Positions 31,801 through 43,800 of a stretch of 64,000 nt of DNA are shown piece by piece. Source of the DNA: Girardinichthys multiradiatus (lineage: Eukaryota; Chordata; Actinopteri; Cyprinodontiformes; Goodeidae); NCBI RefSeq assembly GCF_021462225.1, contig NC_061804.1:9475740-9539739 (forward strand). The letters run 5' to 3'. The stretch's first letter is position 1. Each line of letters starts with the position of its first letter. The translations under genes and the position numbers were made by a program. Below the pieces are notes generated by a model. That model did no database searches. It was given only the letters and a program-made list of their open reading frames with translations, and was not told the origin of the DNA.

Positions 31801-34800
31801 TTCCACGTTGAAAAACCCTAAAGTTGATGTCTGATTAGAAGGGCAGTTGTTTGAGAAATACCAGCCTTATGAAACCTTCAGGTTTAAAGAATAAAAGCGA
31901 CTGAAAACAGCCTTAAAATACTAACATCTTATCAACACTAGACAAATATCTCACTGATGAATGGAAATGTATACAGATACAAAACGTCTGAATTTACTGT
32001 GACTATAAGTGAACCGCTGTAACTCGTTTTGAAGTTCTCCTACATTTTCACATCTTTTCCAGATCTTATTGTGTGACTCGTGTGACAGCGGCTACCACAC
32101 AGCCTGCCTCAGGCCTCCTCTCATGGTCATCCCGGATGGAGAATGGTTCTGCCCGCCCTGTCAGCACGTACGTTCATGTCAGAGTGTCGCTAACCAAAGA
32201 AATCACAAGAAGTGACATCTGAGTGAGGAAGATTTTTCTCTCGTTTCCCATCTGCAGAAGCAGCTCTGCGACAAACTGGAGGAGCAGCTCCAAAACCTGG
32301 ATGCTGCGTTGAAAAAGAAAGAACGGGCTGAGAGGAGGTGAGATTTCCTTCTTCGGCTTTCAGTAAAAACTGAGTCAACACTCTGACCCTGGTTTCTGCT
32401 CTTCCACTGACCCTTTAGAGTCTGCAGTTTAAGGCTTGGGTCATCATATTGGCTCCAAAGACAAGCCAGTGGGTTTAAGTTATTCCCACTCATGGAAAAG
32501 CAAAAGCAGAACTCAGTTCAATAACTGGATTAACGAGCTCCCTCTACCTCCTGACAAGATCATGCATGTACTGCAAGGGAAAAATACCCTTTTTGAGAAA
32601 ATCTGGGCCCCTTGCTGGAGTTCATGAAAAAACGTTGATGTAATCAAACAAATATTAAATAGAGACGATAAGGTGTGAAGATATAAGTACATATTAGGGG
32701 TGTAAAGGTACACAAAAAAAGGATGTTTTTTTAAATTTCTTAAATTAATTTGATTTTATTGTGTTCTAAAATTTAAAAATAAGTGGAAAGTCTGAAACTG
32801 TCTGAAAATTTGGTTGAAGTAGTATAAGCAGGCGTAGCCAGTGCCTGGACAGATAAACTATATAACAGAATAACCATCTGTCAATGTTGATGTTCAGAAA
32901 TTCTTAAATAAGATTGTTCCTATATTTCAGAATAAAATGTGTTTACAGCTTTTTGGAGTTGTTTTGATATTTAGACAGCCTAGTGTCTAAATGTTTCTTT
33001 CTCCCCTGTAGCTGCATTAGACACCTTAATGTTCCCACATAGCAGAGTTCAGTGATAGCTGGGAGTCCTCACTGTTTGGTCCTGGTGTCACTTTTTAAAG
33101 TTGCCCTACAGAACATTGCATTGCACACTTGGTTCTGCACAATAAACTCATTAAATGATTATTTATATACAGTACAGACGAAAAGTTTGGACACACCTTC
33201 TCATTCAAAGAGTTTTCTTTATTTTCATGACTATAAATATTGTAGCTTCACACTGAAGACATCAAAACTATGAATTAACACATGTGGAATTATATACTGA
33301 ACTAAAAAGCGTGAAACAACTGAAAATATGTCTTATATTCTAGGTTCTTCAAAGTAGCCACCTTTTGCTTTGATTACTGCTCCGCACACTCTTGGCATTC
33401 TGTTGATGAGCTTCAAGAGGTAGTCACCTGAAATGGTTTTCCAACAGTCTTGAAGGAGTTCCCAGAGATGCTCAGCACTTGTTGGCCCTTTTGCCTTCAC
33501 TCTGCGGTCCAGCTCACCCCAAACCATCTCGATTGGGTTCAGGTCCGGTGACTGTGGAGGCCAGGTCATCTGGCGCAGCACCCCATCACTCTCCTTCTTG
33601 GTCAAATAGCCCTTACACAGCCTGGAGGTGTGTTTGGGGTCATTGTCCTGTTGAAAAATAAATGATGGTCCAACTAAACACAAACCAGATGGAATAGCAT
33701 GCTGCTGCAAGATGCTGTGGTAGCCATGCTGGTTCAGTATGCCTTCAATTTTGAATAAATCCCCAACAGTGTCACCAGCAAAGCACCCCCACACCATCAC
33801 ACCTCCTCCTCCATGCTTCACGGTGGGAACCAGGCATGTAGAGTCCATTCGTTCACCTCTTCTGCGCCGCACAAAGACACGGTGGTTGGAACCAAAGATC
33901 TCAAACTTGGACTCATCAGACCAAAGCACAGATTTCCACTGGTCTAATGTCCATTCCTTGTGTTCTTTAGCCCAAACAAGTCTCTTCTGCTTGTTGCCTG
34001 TCCTCAGCAGTGGTTTCCTAGCAGCTATTTTACCATGAAGGCCTGATTCACACAGTTTCCTCTTAACAGTTGTTCTAGAGATCTATCTGCTGCTAGAACT
34101 CTGTGTGGCATTGACCTGTTCTCTAAGCTGAGCTGCTGTTAACCTGCGATTTCTGAGGCTGGTGACTCGGATGAACTTATCGTCCGCAGCAGAGGTGACT
34201 CTTGGTCTTCCTTTCCTGGGGCGGTCCTCATGTGAGCCAGTTTCTTTGTAGCGCTTGATGGTTTTTGCGACTGCACTTGGGGACACATTCAAAGTTTTTC
34301 CAATTGTTCGGACTGACTGACCTTTATTTCTTAAAGTAATGATGGCCACTCGTTTTTCTTTACTTAGCTGCTTTTTTCATGCCATTATACAAATTCTAAC
34401 AGTCTATTCAGTAGGACTATCAGCTGTGTACTGTATCCACCTCCTGCACAACACAACTGATGGTCCCAACCCCATTTATAAGGCTTGAAATCCCACTTAT
34501 TAAACCTGACAGGGCACACCTGTGAAGGTGTGTCCAAACTTTTGGTCTGTACTGTATGTGACCATAAGAATGTATTTAGAAATCCCTACAATAGACAAAT
34601 CAATGAATAAATATTTCCTAATTATTTACATGCACCAGTAATTTATTAAATACATATATTAATAATGTAATTAATGTAAAATTAATCAACTGAGAAGTTA
34701 TTATATGTTAAAATCTTCTATAATTAATTCAGCATTGATTTAATTGTGGTTCATGTGCTGCTGTGCACCAGGAAATGATTTAAACTGTCTGTAAATACCC

Positions 34801-37800
34801 TTGCATCTGATTGGTTAACCTTTACAGTAGTTATGTCTTGAGCAGCATTGGCAATCATACAATATTTAAATTAGTTTATGTAAAAAAAAAAGTTTATTCA
34901 TAACAAAATGTATATCAGTTATATATTTAGTTTTAAATGTAATAAATGATTTTTATATCTGTTTCTAGTTTTAAATAATTTACATACTTAAGTAATCGAT
35001 TTATTTTTTCTTTTGTGGTAGTTTTGGACCTCCGTACTTGACTGTCACAGTAATTTACTGCATTTAAGATGTACTTATCAGTTATGTTTTACAAATTTAC
35101 AATCACTAAAGATATTCCTGCTAGAAACCGCCTAAATAACCTTTTAATGCATTTAATTTTGTCCAAAAAGCTTTATTAAATGCAGCTGCCGTGTTTATTG
35201 TTTGTATGTACTTAATGTGTTTCAAACTTGTTCAGGAAGGAGCGGCTAATCTATGTGGGAATCAGCGTTGAGAACATCATCACGCCTTCTGTAAGTACAT
35301 ACCAAGGCTGCGTGGAAACAAAGTGCTTCACCTGCTCATGTCTGCAAAATAAAAGACGTTAAAATCGTCGCAGGTGGAGGTTGAAGAAGAAAAGCCTGAG
35401 ATCATCATCAAGGAGAAGAAAGAAGCAAAGCGCAGTAAGAGCTGGGGTCGGAGGTCGACGAGGGCGAAGAAAACCATCAGCTACAGGTTTGAGATAAACT
35501 TAAATGTCCTCCTCAGGTGACCAGCCAGCAGCACACAGATATTATGAAAGAAAGTACACCCTCTTTTTAAGGTTTTAACGTAAAAATGACCGAACTTACT
35601 TAAATGCATACAAAAGAGATTAAAAGGCAAACTGGAAAGGTTTGTGAAAATAAGTACACCCCAAAATCTTTTGCTGCAGTACCATCATCTGAAAAAATTT
35701 TGAACAAATCTACCTTTTTAATTTGTGCACATTTAATCCCACAGTAATTGATAATTGTTTTTAATTTAATCACCTTTGCCACAATTGGCGACACCCCTCA
35801 AAATACCTCCACCATAAATTTAACCAGTCTTTTTTTAATTTGTACTTTAGCATCTAGGAACTTTTGGTTTGCAGTCCCTGATTTACTGTTTCCCTGGGGA
35901 ATAAATATGATGTGACACCGAGGGCCATTTCTCTTAGCCATTACTCAAAATCAGAAAGATTTTGGAGTAAAATGCATTTTTGTAAGGTTTTATAACCATT
36001 TTTACCAGGGGTGCCCTTAATTGTAGTTGTGGGGTTGCATTTCTGTTTAGTTAATTTTGGTGCTTCTGATTCAGCCTATTTAACAAAACATTCGTAGTTC
36101 GCCGTGGCAACTCAGCTGTTTATGTAGCACTTTTCAAGTAGTCAAATATACTGAAGAAAAAACAAGAATCTCTTTAATTAGAATGTCGTTTGGTATTTTT
36201 GCAGACTTGTGATGGAAAATGTTATGCGAGCTATTGAATTAGCAAAAAGCTGTCATGTCTAGAACAGGCACTAGGGGGCATAACCTGTGAGTTGATGTGT
36301 AATCAAACAGTTACCAGAACATCCGACAGTCAATCAGAGGGCGAAGGTCATCAGAAAGCTTTGTAATCAGCTGCTGGAGTTTAAAATACTTCACATTTCT
36401 GGTGTGCATGAAGCCATGTGGTCATGCTGTGCAACTGCATAACTCCAGGAACACAAAAAAGACTGGGTGCCTTCATGTTCTCATTTGTTCTAACATGGAC
36501 CCAGTCTGATGTCAGTACACCCCACATGGTGTCAGTTTGGTTGTCCGACCACCTGGGTTCATTAGAACCCATAGTGGCTGCACTGCTTTTAGGCATGTGG
36601 CCTCTGCTGTTTTCAACTTATACCAGGGTTTTAAAAAGTTAGTTTCTAAACCATTAGGATTTTTCTTTATATCATTCCTACGGTTTAAAGTCATTTTAAT
36701 AAAATGCCTGAGAACATTCTGGAGTGACTGTAGTTTGGAGTGAAGTTGCTCCATTTATCGCATATTTTGGTGGGAAATTAACCATTTTGTCCTTTCAGTT
36801 CATTATATTCATAATGCGCAAATTCACAACGAAGTCATCTAATTTGCAATAAAAAACATTTACTTTAAATACAGAAATACATGGTCAATTCAGTTCAATC
36901 ATACAAAGAGTCCAAGTCAATTACATATATCCAATTAGATCCTAGTTATAAAACAATGCAGCCAAGTCATTGCTACATGCAATCAGCCGATTGAAAGGAA
37001 AAATCCCCTTTTAACAGGAAGAAACCTCCAGAAAATCGACTAAAGAAAGTAAGATGTTTTCACTGTTTCAACAGTCTTACAAAAACTTTAGTTAAATTTC
37101 CAATTTGTCAAGAGAGTTATTGCAACACAATGGTTCCACCTGCATGAAAAAATACCCTCAGTAAAAGCAAAATTTGGCCAAATGAACAAAATGTCCACAA
37201 TGATGCCTAAAGGTTAAAGGAATTAGACAATCTGTTTTAATGTAGAATTAAATAAAAGGAAAAACATGTTCACTGCTGTCCAGTGAGATTTATGAACTAT
37301 TTAATCAGCTGTTCAGGAAAGGTCGCCATGGTGTCAAGTTGCTTACCTGTGGACTGATGTTGCATTAAATGAAAAACACTATAAAAGTTTGTCGAGATCA
37401 ACTTGTTCCTGGAGGAGATGACTAACTTTCCTCTCTTGTTTTACAGATTTGATGAATTTGATGAAGCCATTGAGGAGGCCATTGAGGAAGACATCAAAGA
37501 AGCAGAAGGTGGAGGTAGGAAGGATGTTGTAGCAGATGACCATTTTCATATTACTAGGAAAGAAGATGGTGGTAGACACAGCGTAAGGTGTCTTTTCTTT
37601 AGTGTCAATAAAACAAAGCAGCGTAATGGAAGGATAGAGAATTGTTACAAGAGATTGAGACAAGAAAAGGTTTTTATTTGTATTCAGCAACCCTGAGTAA
37701 ATACCCTGTAGAACCACCTTTCACCACATTACTGCTGTAGGGCGTTGAGATATTGTTTTAGATCCTAAACTTCTCCACATCTTCATGTGCTTTGTGTTGG

Positions 37801-40800
37801 TAATCGCACTAAATCCCAAATAAAGACCTTGAAGTTTGTGTTGTAATAATGTGACAAAAACTGCTTAAGTTTAAGGAATATAAATACTTTTGCCAAGCAG
37901 TATATGTCCCATTACATTAAATATTTTGGGAAGTTTTTTTTATCCTGACTTTGTCTGAAGAACCGCTTTTTAATTGTAGGAGCCGGTCGAGGTAAGGACA
38001 TGGCTAACATCACAGGTCACAGAGGCAAGGACATCTCGACTATCCTCCAAGCAGAGGAAGGTAAAGAGAACGGCCGACCTCCACGACCCAATGCCGCTCA
38101 GCGCAGGAAGAAACGGCGCCGACTTAACGATCTGGACAGCGACAGCACTGTGGACGAAGAGGAGAGCGAGGAAGAGTTTCGCCTCAGTGAAACGTACGTT
38201 CTAAATGTTTGGTCTCGTCCTCTGAGTCGTGCATTTTGTTTCCCACCTTTACGGAACTGTTTGTGTTTGGATTTAGCTCGGAAGAAGAGTTTGTTGGGTC
38301 CGACAACGAGACGGAACCAGAAACTGAAGCGGACTCGAATGGCAGCGACTTCGGCAGCAACCGCAGCGGTAGGCGCCGCCCTTCTTCATGGAACAGAAAG
38401 CCTCAGAGATCCAGGCAGAGCTCCAGGAAAAGGAGGAGACCAAAGTGGTACTCGGATGACGAAGAGGAGGAGACGGATGAAGTGGATGAGGAGGAAATAG
38501 GTAGAAAGATTCTGGTGGTTTTTAATCAGGTTGGACTTTAACTGTTTTGTGTTAGGGTGCTAAAAATAAAGGGAGGAAATGAAAATCAAACCTGGCATTG
38601 TGGTAAAATGGACAAAATCCGATTTCAAATGTTTGTGGTTGAATAAATGAGACAAAAGTGACAATTGTCTAGCTGATTTTAAAGGAACTTAAAAATAAAA
38701 TTATTTGCTGTGAAATTCACACCTCAAGTCTTGTTTCCATAAGTACATTATGTTTATAAAAAAATAAATGAGTCTTATTTTGAGATTTTGAAAATATTAA
38801 TTTAATTGGTCTATATTTGTAACAAATCAGTCTCACTTCCCCCCTGCAGAGACAGAGCGCTCGAGCGATTACAGCGACAGCGATCTGGACATGAGTCGGC
38901 GCCGTTCTCGCCGGAGCCACAAGAAGGAGGTGAACTACTGCGAGACGTCAGAGTCCGAAGGCTCTCAGGCTGAAAGTAACCGGGCCAAAATGAAACCCAG
39001 ACGGCGCCAGGAGAGTTCTGACAGTGACGGTCAGTCAGAAACTGTTTCGTACAGGAAGGAGCTCATGATGCATCTCATATTTAAATTAATTTCAGTTTTA
39101 TTTATATGGCACCGATTCACAAGACAATTCAATCGAATCATATAGATGTCAAGTCAGGTTCATACATTCCAATTAATTCTAACCATCAAACAGTTCAGTC
39201 AGATTCAGTTATTTATTCAAACTGGACAAAACGTTTTTCTATCTAAGGAAACCCAGCAGATTGCATCCAGTCAGTGACTTGCAGCATTCCCTCCTCCTGG
39301 ATGAGCATGTAGAGACAGTGGACAGTCACTGGTGTTGACTTTGCAGCAATCCCTCATACTGAGCATGCATGTAGCGACAGTGGAGAGGAAAAACTCCCTT
39401 TTAACAGGAAGAAACCTCCAGCAGAACCAGAACCAGGCTCAGTGTGAGCGGCCATCTGCCACGACCGACTGGGGGTTTGAGAGAACAGAGCAGAGACACA
39501 AAGAAGCACTGATCCAGGAGTACTTTCTATGGGAAGGAAAAGTGAAACATTAATGGTAGTAGCTCCTTTAAGAGGCTTCATTTAGGAGAGAAAGGCAGAT
39601 AAGCATATGAACTCTGAGCCAGTTTTCAAGTCTAGAGAATGAAAGAGACATCAGATAGTCACAGTTGAAGCTCAGCCAGTAGCCATGTCTAGGAGAGAGA
39701 AAGGGTTAAACACTGAAAGACAGGGCCATGTGGATAATCTGTAGAAGGAGAACATTAAGTTGTTGGCAGCAGCAGTTCAGCCGATGCCCCCCTCAAGGAA
39801 GGTGCCACGGCTAAACACACAGTCAGGCCAGGTGTAGCTTCTAGAAAGAGAAAAAACTGAGAGAGAATATAGAGTTGCTGAAATAACTGCAAATAATGCA
39901 AAATTGGAGAGTAGTGTGAGAAAGTAGCGAAGAGGGTGAAAGTGGTTATGTCCTCCAGCAGCCTAAGTCTATAGCAGCATAACTACACAGATAGTTTCAG
40001 TTCAGATTATTTAGTTAAACGGCGCTTATTTACAACAATGTCGTCTCAAGGAACCCCACAAAGGGTCCCACTGATGGTCATTGTTATACTAAAAACCACA
40101 ATGATTGGAATACCTCCCTGTGTCAGATTGATTATAACCATTGGAAAAGAGAAGGGGTCATACAGGTAGCATAAATGGAGGGTGTGTTTGCACCTAAACC
40201 ATAACTGAGCCGGTTTAGGCTAAACCTGACTCCCCCTTACTCCAACCAACAGGGAGGGAGGAAGGAAGGCTCCCTCCCTGATAACCTAAGCCACTCTAAC
40301 TATAAGCTTTATCAAAAAGGAAAGTTTTAAGCCTAGCCTTAAAAGTAGACAGGGTGTCTGCCTCACGGACTAAAACTGGGAGCTGGTTCCACAGGAGAGG
40401 AGCCTGATAACTAAAGGATCTGCCTCCCATTCTACTTCTAGAGACTCTAGGAACCACCAGTAAACCTGCAGTCTGAGAACGAAGTGCTCTGTTAGGAACA
40501 TATGGAACCATCAGATCTCTGATGTATGATGGAGCTAGATCATTAAGGGCTTTATATGTGAGGAGGAGAATTTTAAATTCTAGTCTGGATTTAACAGGGA
40601 GCCAATGAAGGGAAGCTAAAATAGGAGAAATATGATCTCTCTTTTTAATTTTCATCAGAACTCTTGCTGCAGCATTTTGAATCAGCTGAAGGCTTTTAAC
40701 TGCATTTTGTGGACATCCTGATAGAAAAGAATTACAATAGTCCAGCCTTGAAGTAACAAATGCATGGACTAGTTTTTCAGCATCACTCCTGGACAGGATA

Positions 40801-43800
40801 TTTCTAATTTTGGCAATGTTCCAGAGATGAAAGAAGGAAATCCTAGAAACCTGTTTAATATGGGATTTAAATGACATGTCCTGGTCAAAAATAACACCAA
40901 GGTTTTTTACTTTATTACCGGAGGTCAATTTAATGCCATCCAGGTTAAGTGATTGACTAAGCAGTTTCTTTTTTAAAAGACTCCGGTCCAAAGACAACAA
41001 CTTCTGTCTTGTCTGAATTGAGAAGCAAAAAATTTAAAGTCATCCAAGTTTTTATATCTTCAAGACATGCTTGTAGTCTATCTAACTGGTTGGGTTCATC
41101 AGGATTTATGGATAAGTAAAGTTGAGAATCATCAGCGTAACAGTGAAGATTTATCCTATGCTGCCTAATAATTTGACCCTATTGGAAGCATATATATAGT
41201 AAAGAGAATTGGCCCAATTACTGAACCCTGTGGTACTCCACAATTAACCCTGGAGTTTAAAGATGATTTATCATTTACATGAACAAACTGGAATCTGTCA
41301 GACAAATAAGATTTAAACCAGCCTAGCGCTGTTCCCCTGATCCCTACAGCATATTCCAGCCTTTCTAAGAGAATATTACTTTATCAAATGCAGCACTGAG
41401 ATCTAACAGGACCAGAACAGACACAAATCTAAGGCCATAAGAATATCATTAGTGACTTTCAGCAGAGCTGTTTCAGTGCTATGATGAGCTCTGAAACCTG
41501 ACTGAAACTCTTCAAACAGGTCATTGCTGTGTAAATGCTCCCACATTTGATTAGCAACAATTTTCTCAAGAATTTTAGATAAGAATGGAAGATTGGATAT
41601 AGGTCTGTAATTTTTCAAGTCATCTCGATCAAGCGAAGGTTTCTTAAGCAAAGGTTTAATTATAGCTACCTTAAAATGTTTCTTTTTAATAGAATCAATT
41701 TTATTTTGGAAGAATCCCATAAAGTCATGGCTGCTAAGAGCTAAGGGAATGGATGGCTCAACAGAGCTATGACTCTGTGTAAGTTTAGCAACTGTACTAA
41801 AGAGAAACCTAGGATTATTCTTGTTCTCTTCTATTAATGATGAGAAATAAGCTGTTCTAGCTTGGTGAAGTGTCTTTTTATACAACAGTAGGCTATTTTT
41901 CCAGATTAAGTAGGAATCCTCTAAGTGTGTAGAGCACCATTTTCTCTCCAATTTTCTAACATTGTGCTTTAAAGTACGCAGCTCTGAATTAAACCAAGGA
42001 GCAAGCCTCCTATGAATAATTACCTTCTTTTTCAACGGGGCTGCATTGTCTAATGCATCACGCAATGATGAAGAAACACTATGAACAAAAGAATCAATTT
42101 GTGAAGGGGAAGAAACAGAATTATTACCCTTCACTGTGCTTTTCAGTGATAATGAGGAAATTAAAAGTGGAACAGATTCTTTAAAGGTTGTTACAGCATC
42201 ATCTGATAATGATCTACTATAATTAAATTTTCTTTCAGGTGTGGAGTACTCGGTTAAATTGAACTCAAAGGTTGTTAAAAAATGGTCAGACAGGACAGGG
42301 TTATGAGAAAATATTATGTCTTTACACTCAATGCCATATGTCAGCACAAGGTCCAGAGAATGAAGACAAAGGTGGGTAGGTTTGTTAATGTTTTGATCAA
42401 AGCCAATTGAGTCTAAGATAGCATTAAACGCTATATTTAGGCTATCACTTTCAGTGTCAACATGAATGTTAAAATCCTCCACTATAATAACTTTATCTGT
42501 ATTTAACACTAAATCAGATAAAAGGTCTGAAAACTGATCTAAAAATTAAGAGTAAGGGCCTGGTGGATGGTACAAAACAACAAACAGAAGTGGTTTTAGT
42601 GCTTTGCAATTTGGATGAGGAGAACTAAGGATTAAATATTCAAAAGAGTTGTAGCTATTGATTGGTCTGGGGCTAATCAATAAATCAGACTGAAAGATGG
42701 TTGCTACTCCTCCTCCTCACCCAGTATTTCGAGGAATGTGAAAATTTAAATAATTAGTAGGAGTTGACTCATTTATAGTAACATAATCCTCTTGCTGCGG
42801 CCAGGTTTCTGTGAGGCAAAATAAATCAATCTGATTGTCACAAATCAGGTCACTAACTAGCAAAGTCTTTGAAGAGAGAGATCTTATGTTCAGTAAGCCA
42901 CATTTAATTGTTTTATTTTATTTTCAGTCCGAGTTGTTTTAATTTTATGAGATTTTTATGGTTTCCTCCTTTTAGATTATTTTGTAATCTATTCAATTTT
43001 GGCCGTGGGCGAGACACTGTCTTAATAGGGTAATGGGTGGGTGTTTCGGCCATGGAGACAGCTAATTCGACCTAGTTCTGACATTGATGGTAAAACGTTT
43101 TGGGTTTTCTTAGCAGGACTGAGTGGAGAGATTATGGTCCCTGTGTTTTATCTGCAGCAAACAAAGAGGGAGCTCAGACAGTACTCAGGTAACAGCCAGT
43201 CAACACATTCAACCTCCAAATTTCTATAGTGAATAATTGAAATGCTCATTCATAAGTTTTACCGGACCGTTAATTTTGTTACTACTTATTTGCACTGAAG
43301 AGTTGGCCTGTAAGTAATAACTTTCTATGCAAACTCTCCTATTATTGACTAATTCATCTATCTTTCAATGCACAAATCCAAACCAGACTAACCATTTTCA
43401 GGTTATTTCCATAATCATAGCATCATTTAAACATTTATACATTCCAGTAATTCAGTTGTTAAAGGTGAACCTGTATTATGTAGTTTCATTAAACACCGTT
43501 TTTTTTTAATGATTCTGGCTAACCCTTACAGCTAGAAAAAACCCAAAATTCACTTTCCTGGAAAATTTGAATATTACATCAGACCAATAAAAAGAGTTTT
43601 TAACACGGAAATGTTGGCCTGCTGAAAAGTTTGTATTGTAAATTGAGTCGGTACTTGGTCGGAGTTTGTCGACAAGAGCAACGTCAGCTGATCAGCAGAG
43701 GAAACCATGAAGTGCTTTAAACATAATGCGTCTTTTTCTACTAACGTTTTTCTTTCCACTAATTTTTCCATTAATATGCTTGACTAGAGCACTATGAACA

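Larger units (their letters stand above)
39085..42905 (-). mobile_element. L2-type LINE with internal deletion, in rsf1 intron 15
   Basis: The 3' end is at about 39090 (gttttatttatatggcaccg) and the 3' UTR runs to about 40290. RT C-terminus 41000-40296 ([20 protein letters not shown] ... [14 protein letters not shown] ... [19 protein letters not shown]) follows. The catalytic YADD-type box is readable in reverse at about 41125 (YADDSQL). The endonuclease C-terminal part and RT N-terminal part are at 42509-41403. Within the latter frame IDSIKKK joins directly to [13 protein letters not shown], which suggests loss of the intervening RT linker. Stops and shifts occur between 41403 and 41000. A 275-bp block interrupts the 3' UTR. 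Confidence 0.82.

Noticed and set aside
38061..38066. A splice donor (gtaaag) inside rsf1 exon 13 after the LQAEE codons
   Set aside because: The reading frame continues into [10 protein letters not shown] and [15 protein letters not shown], which match the family, so no intron is needed.
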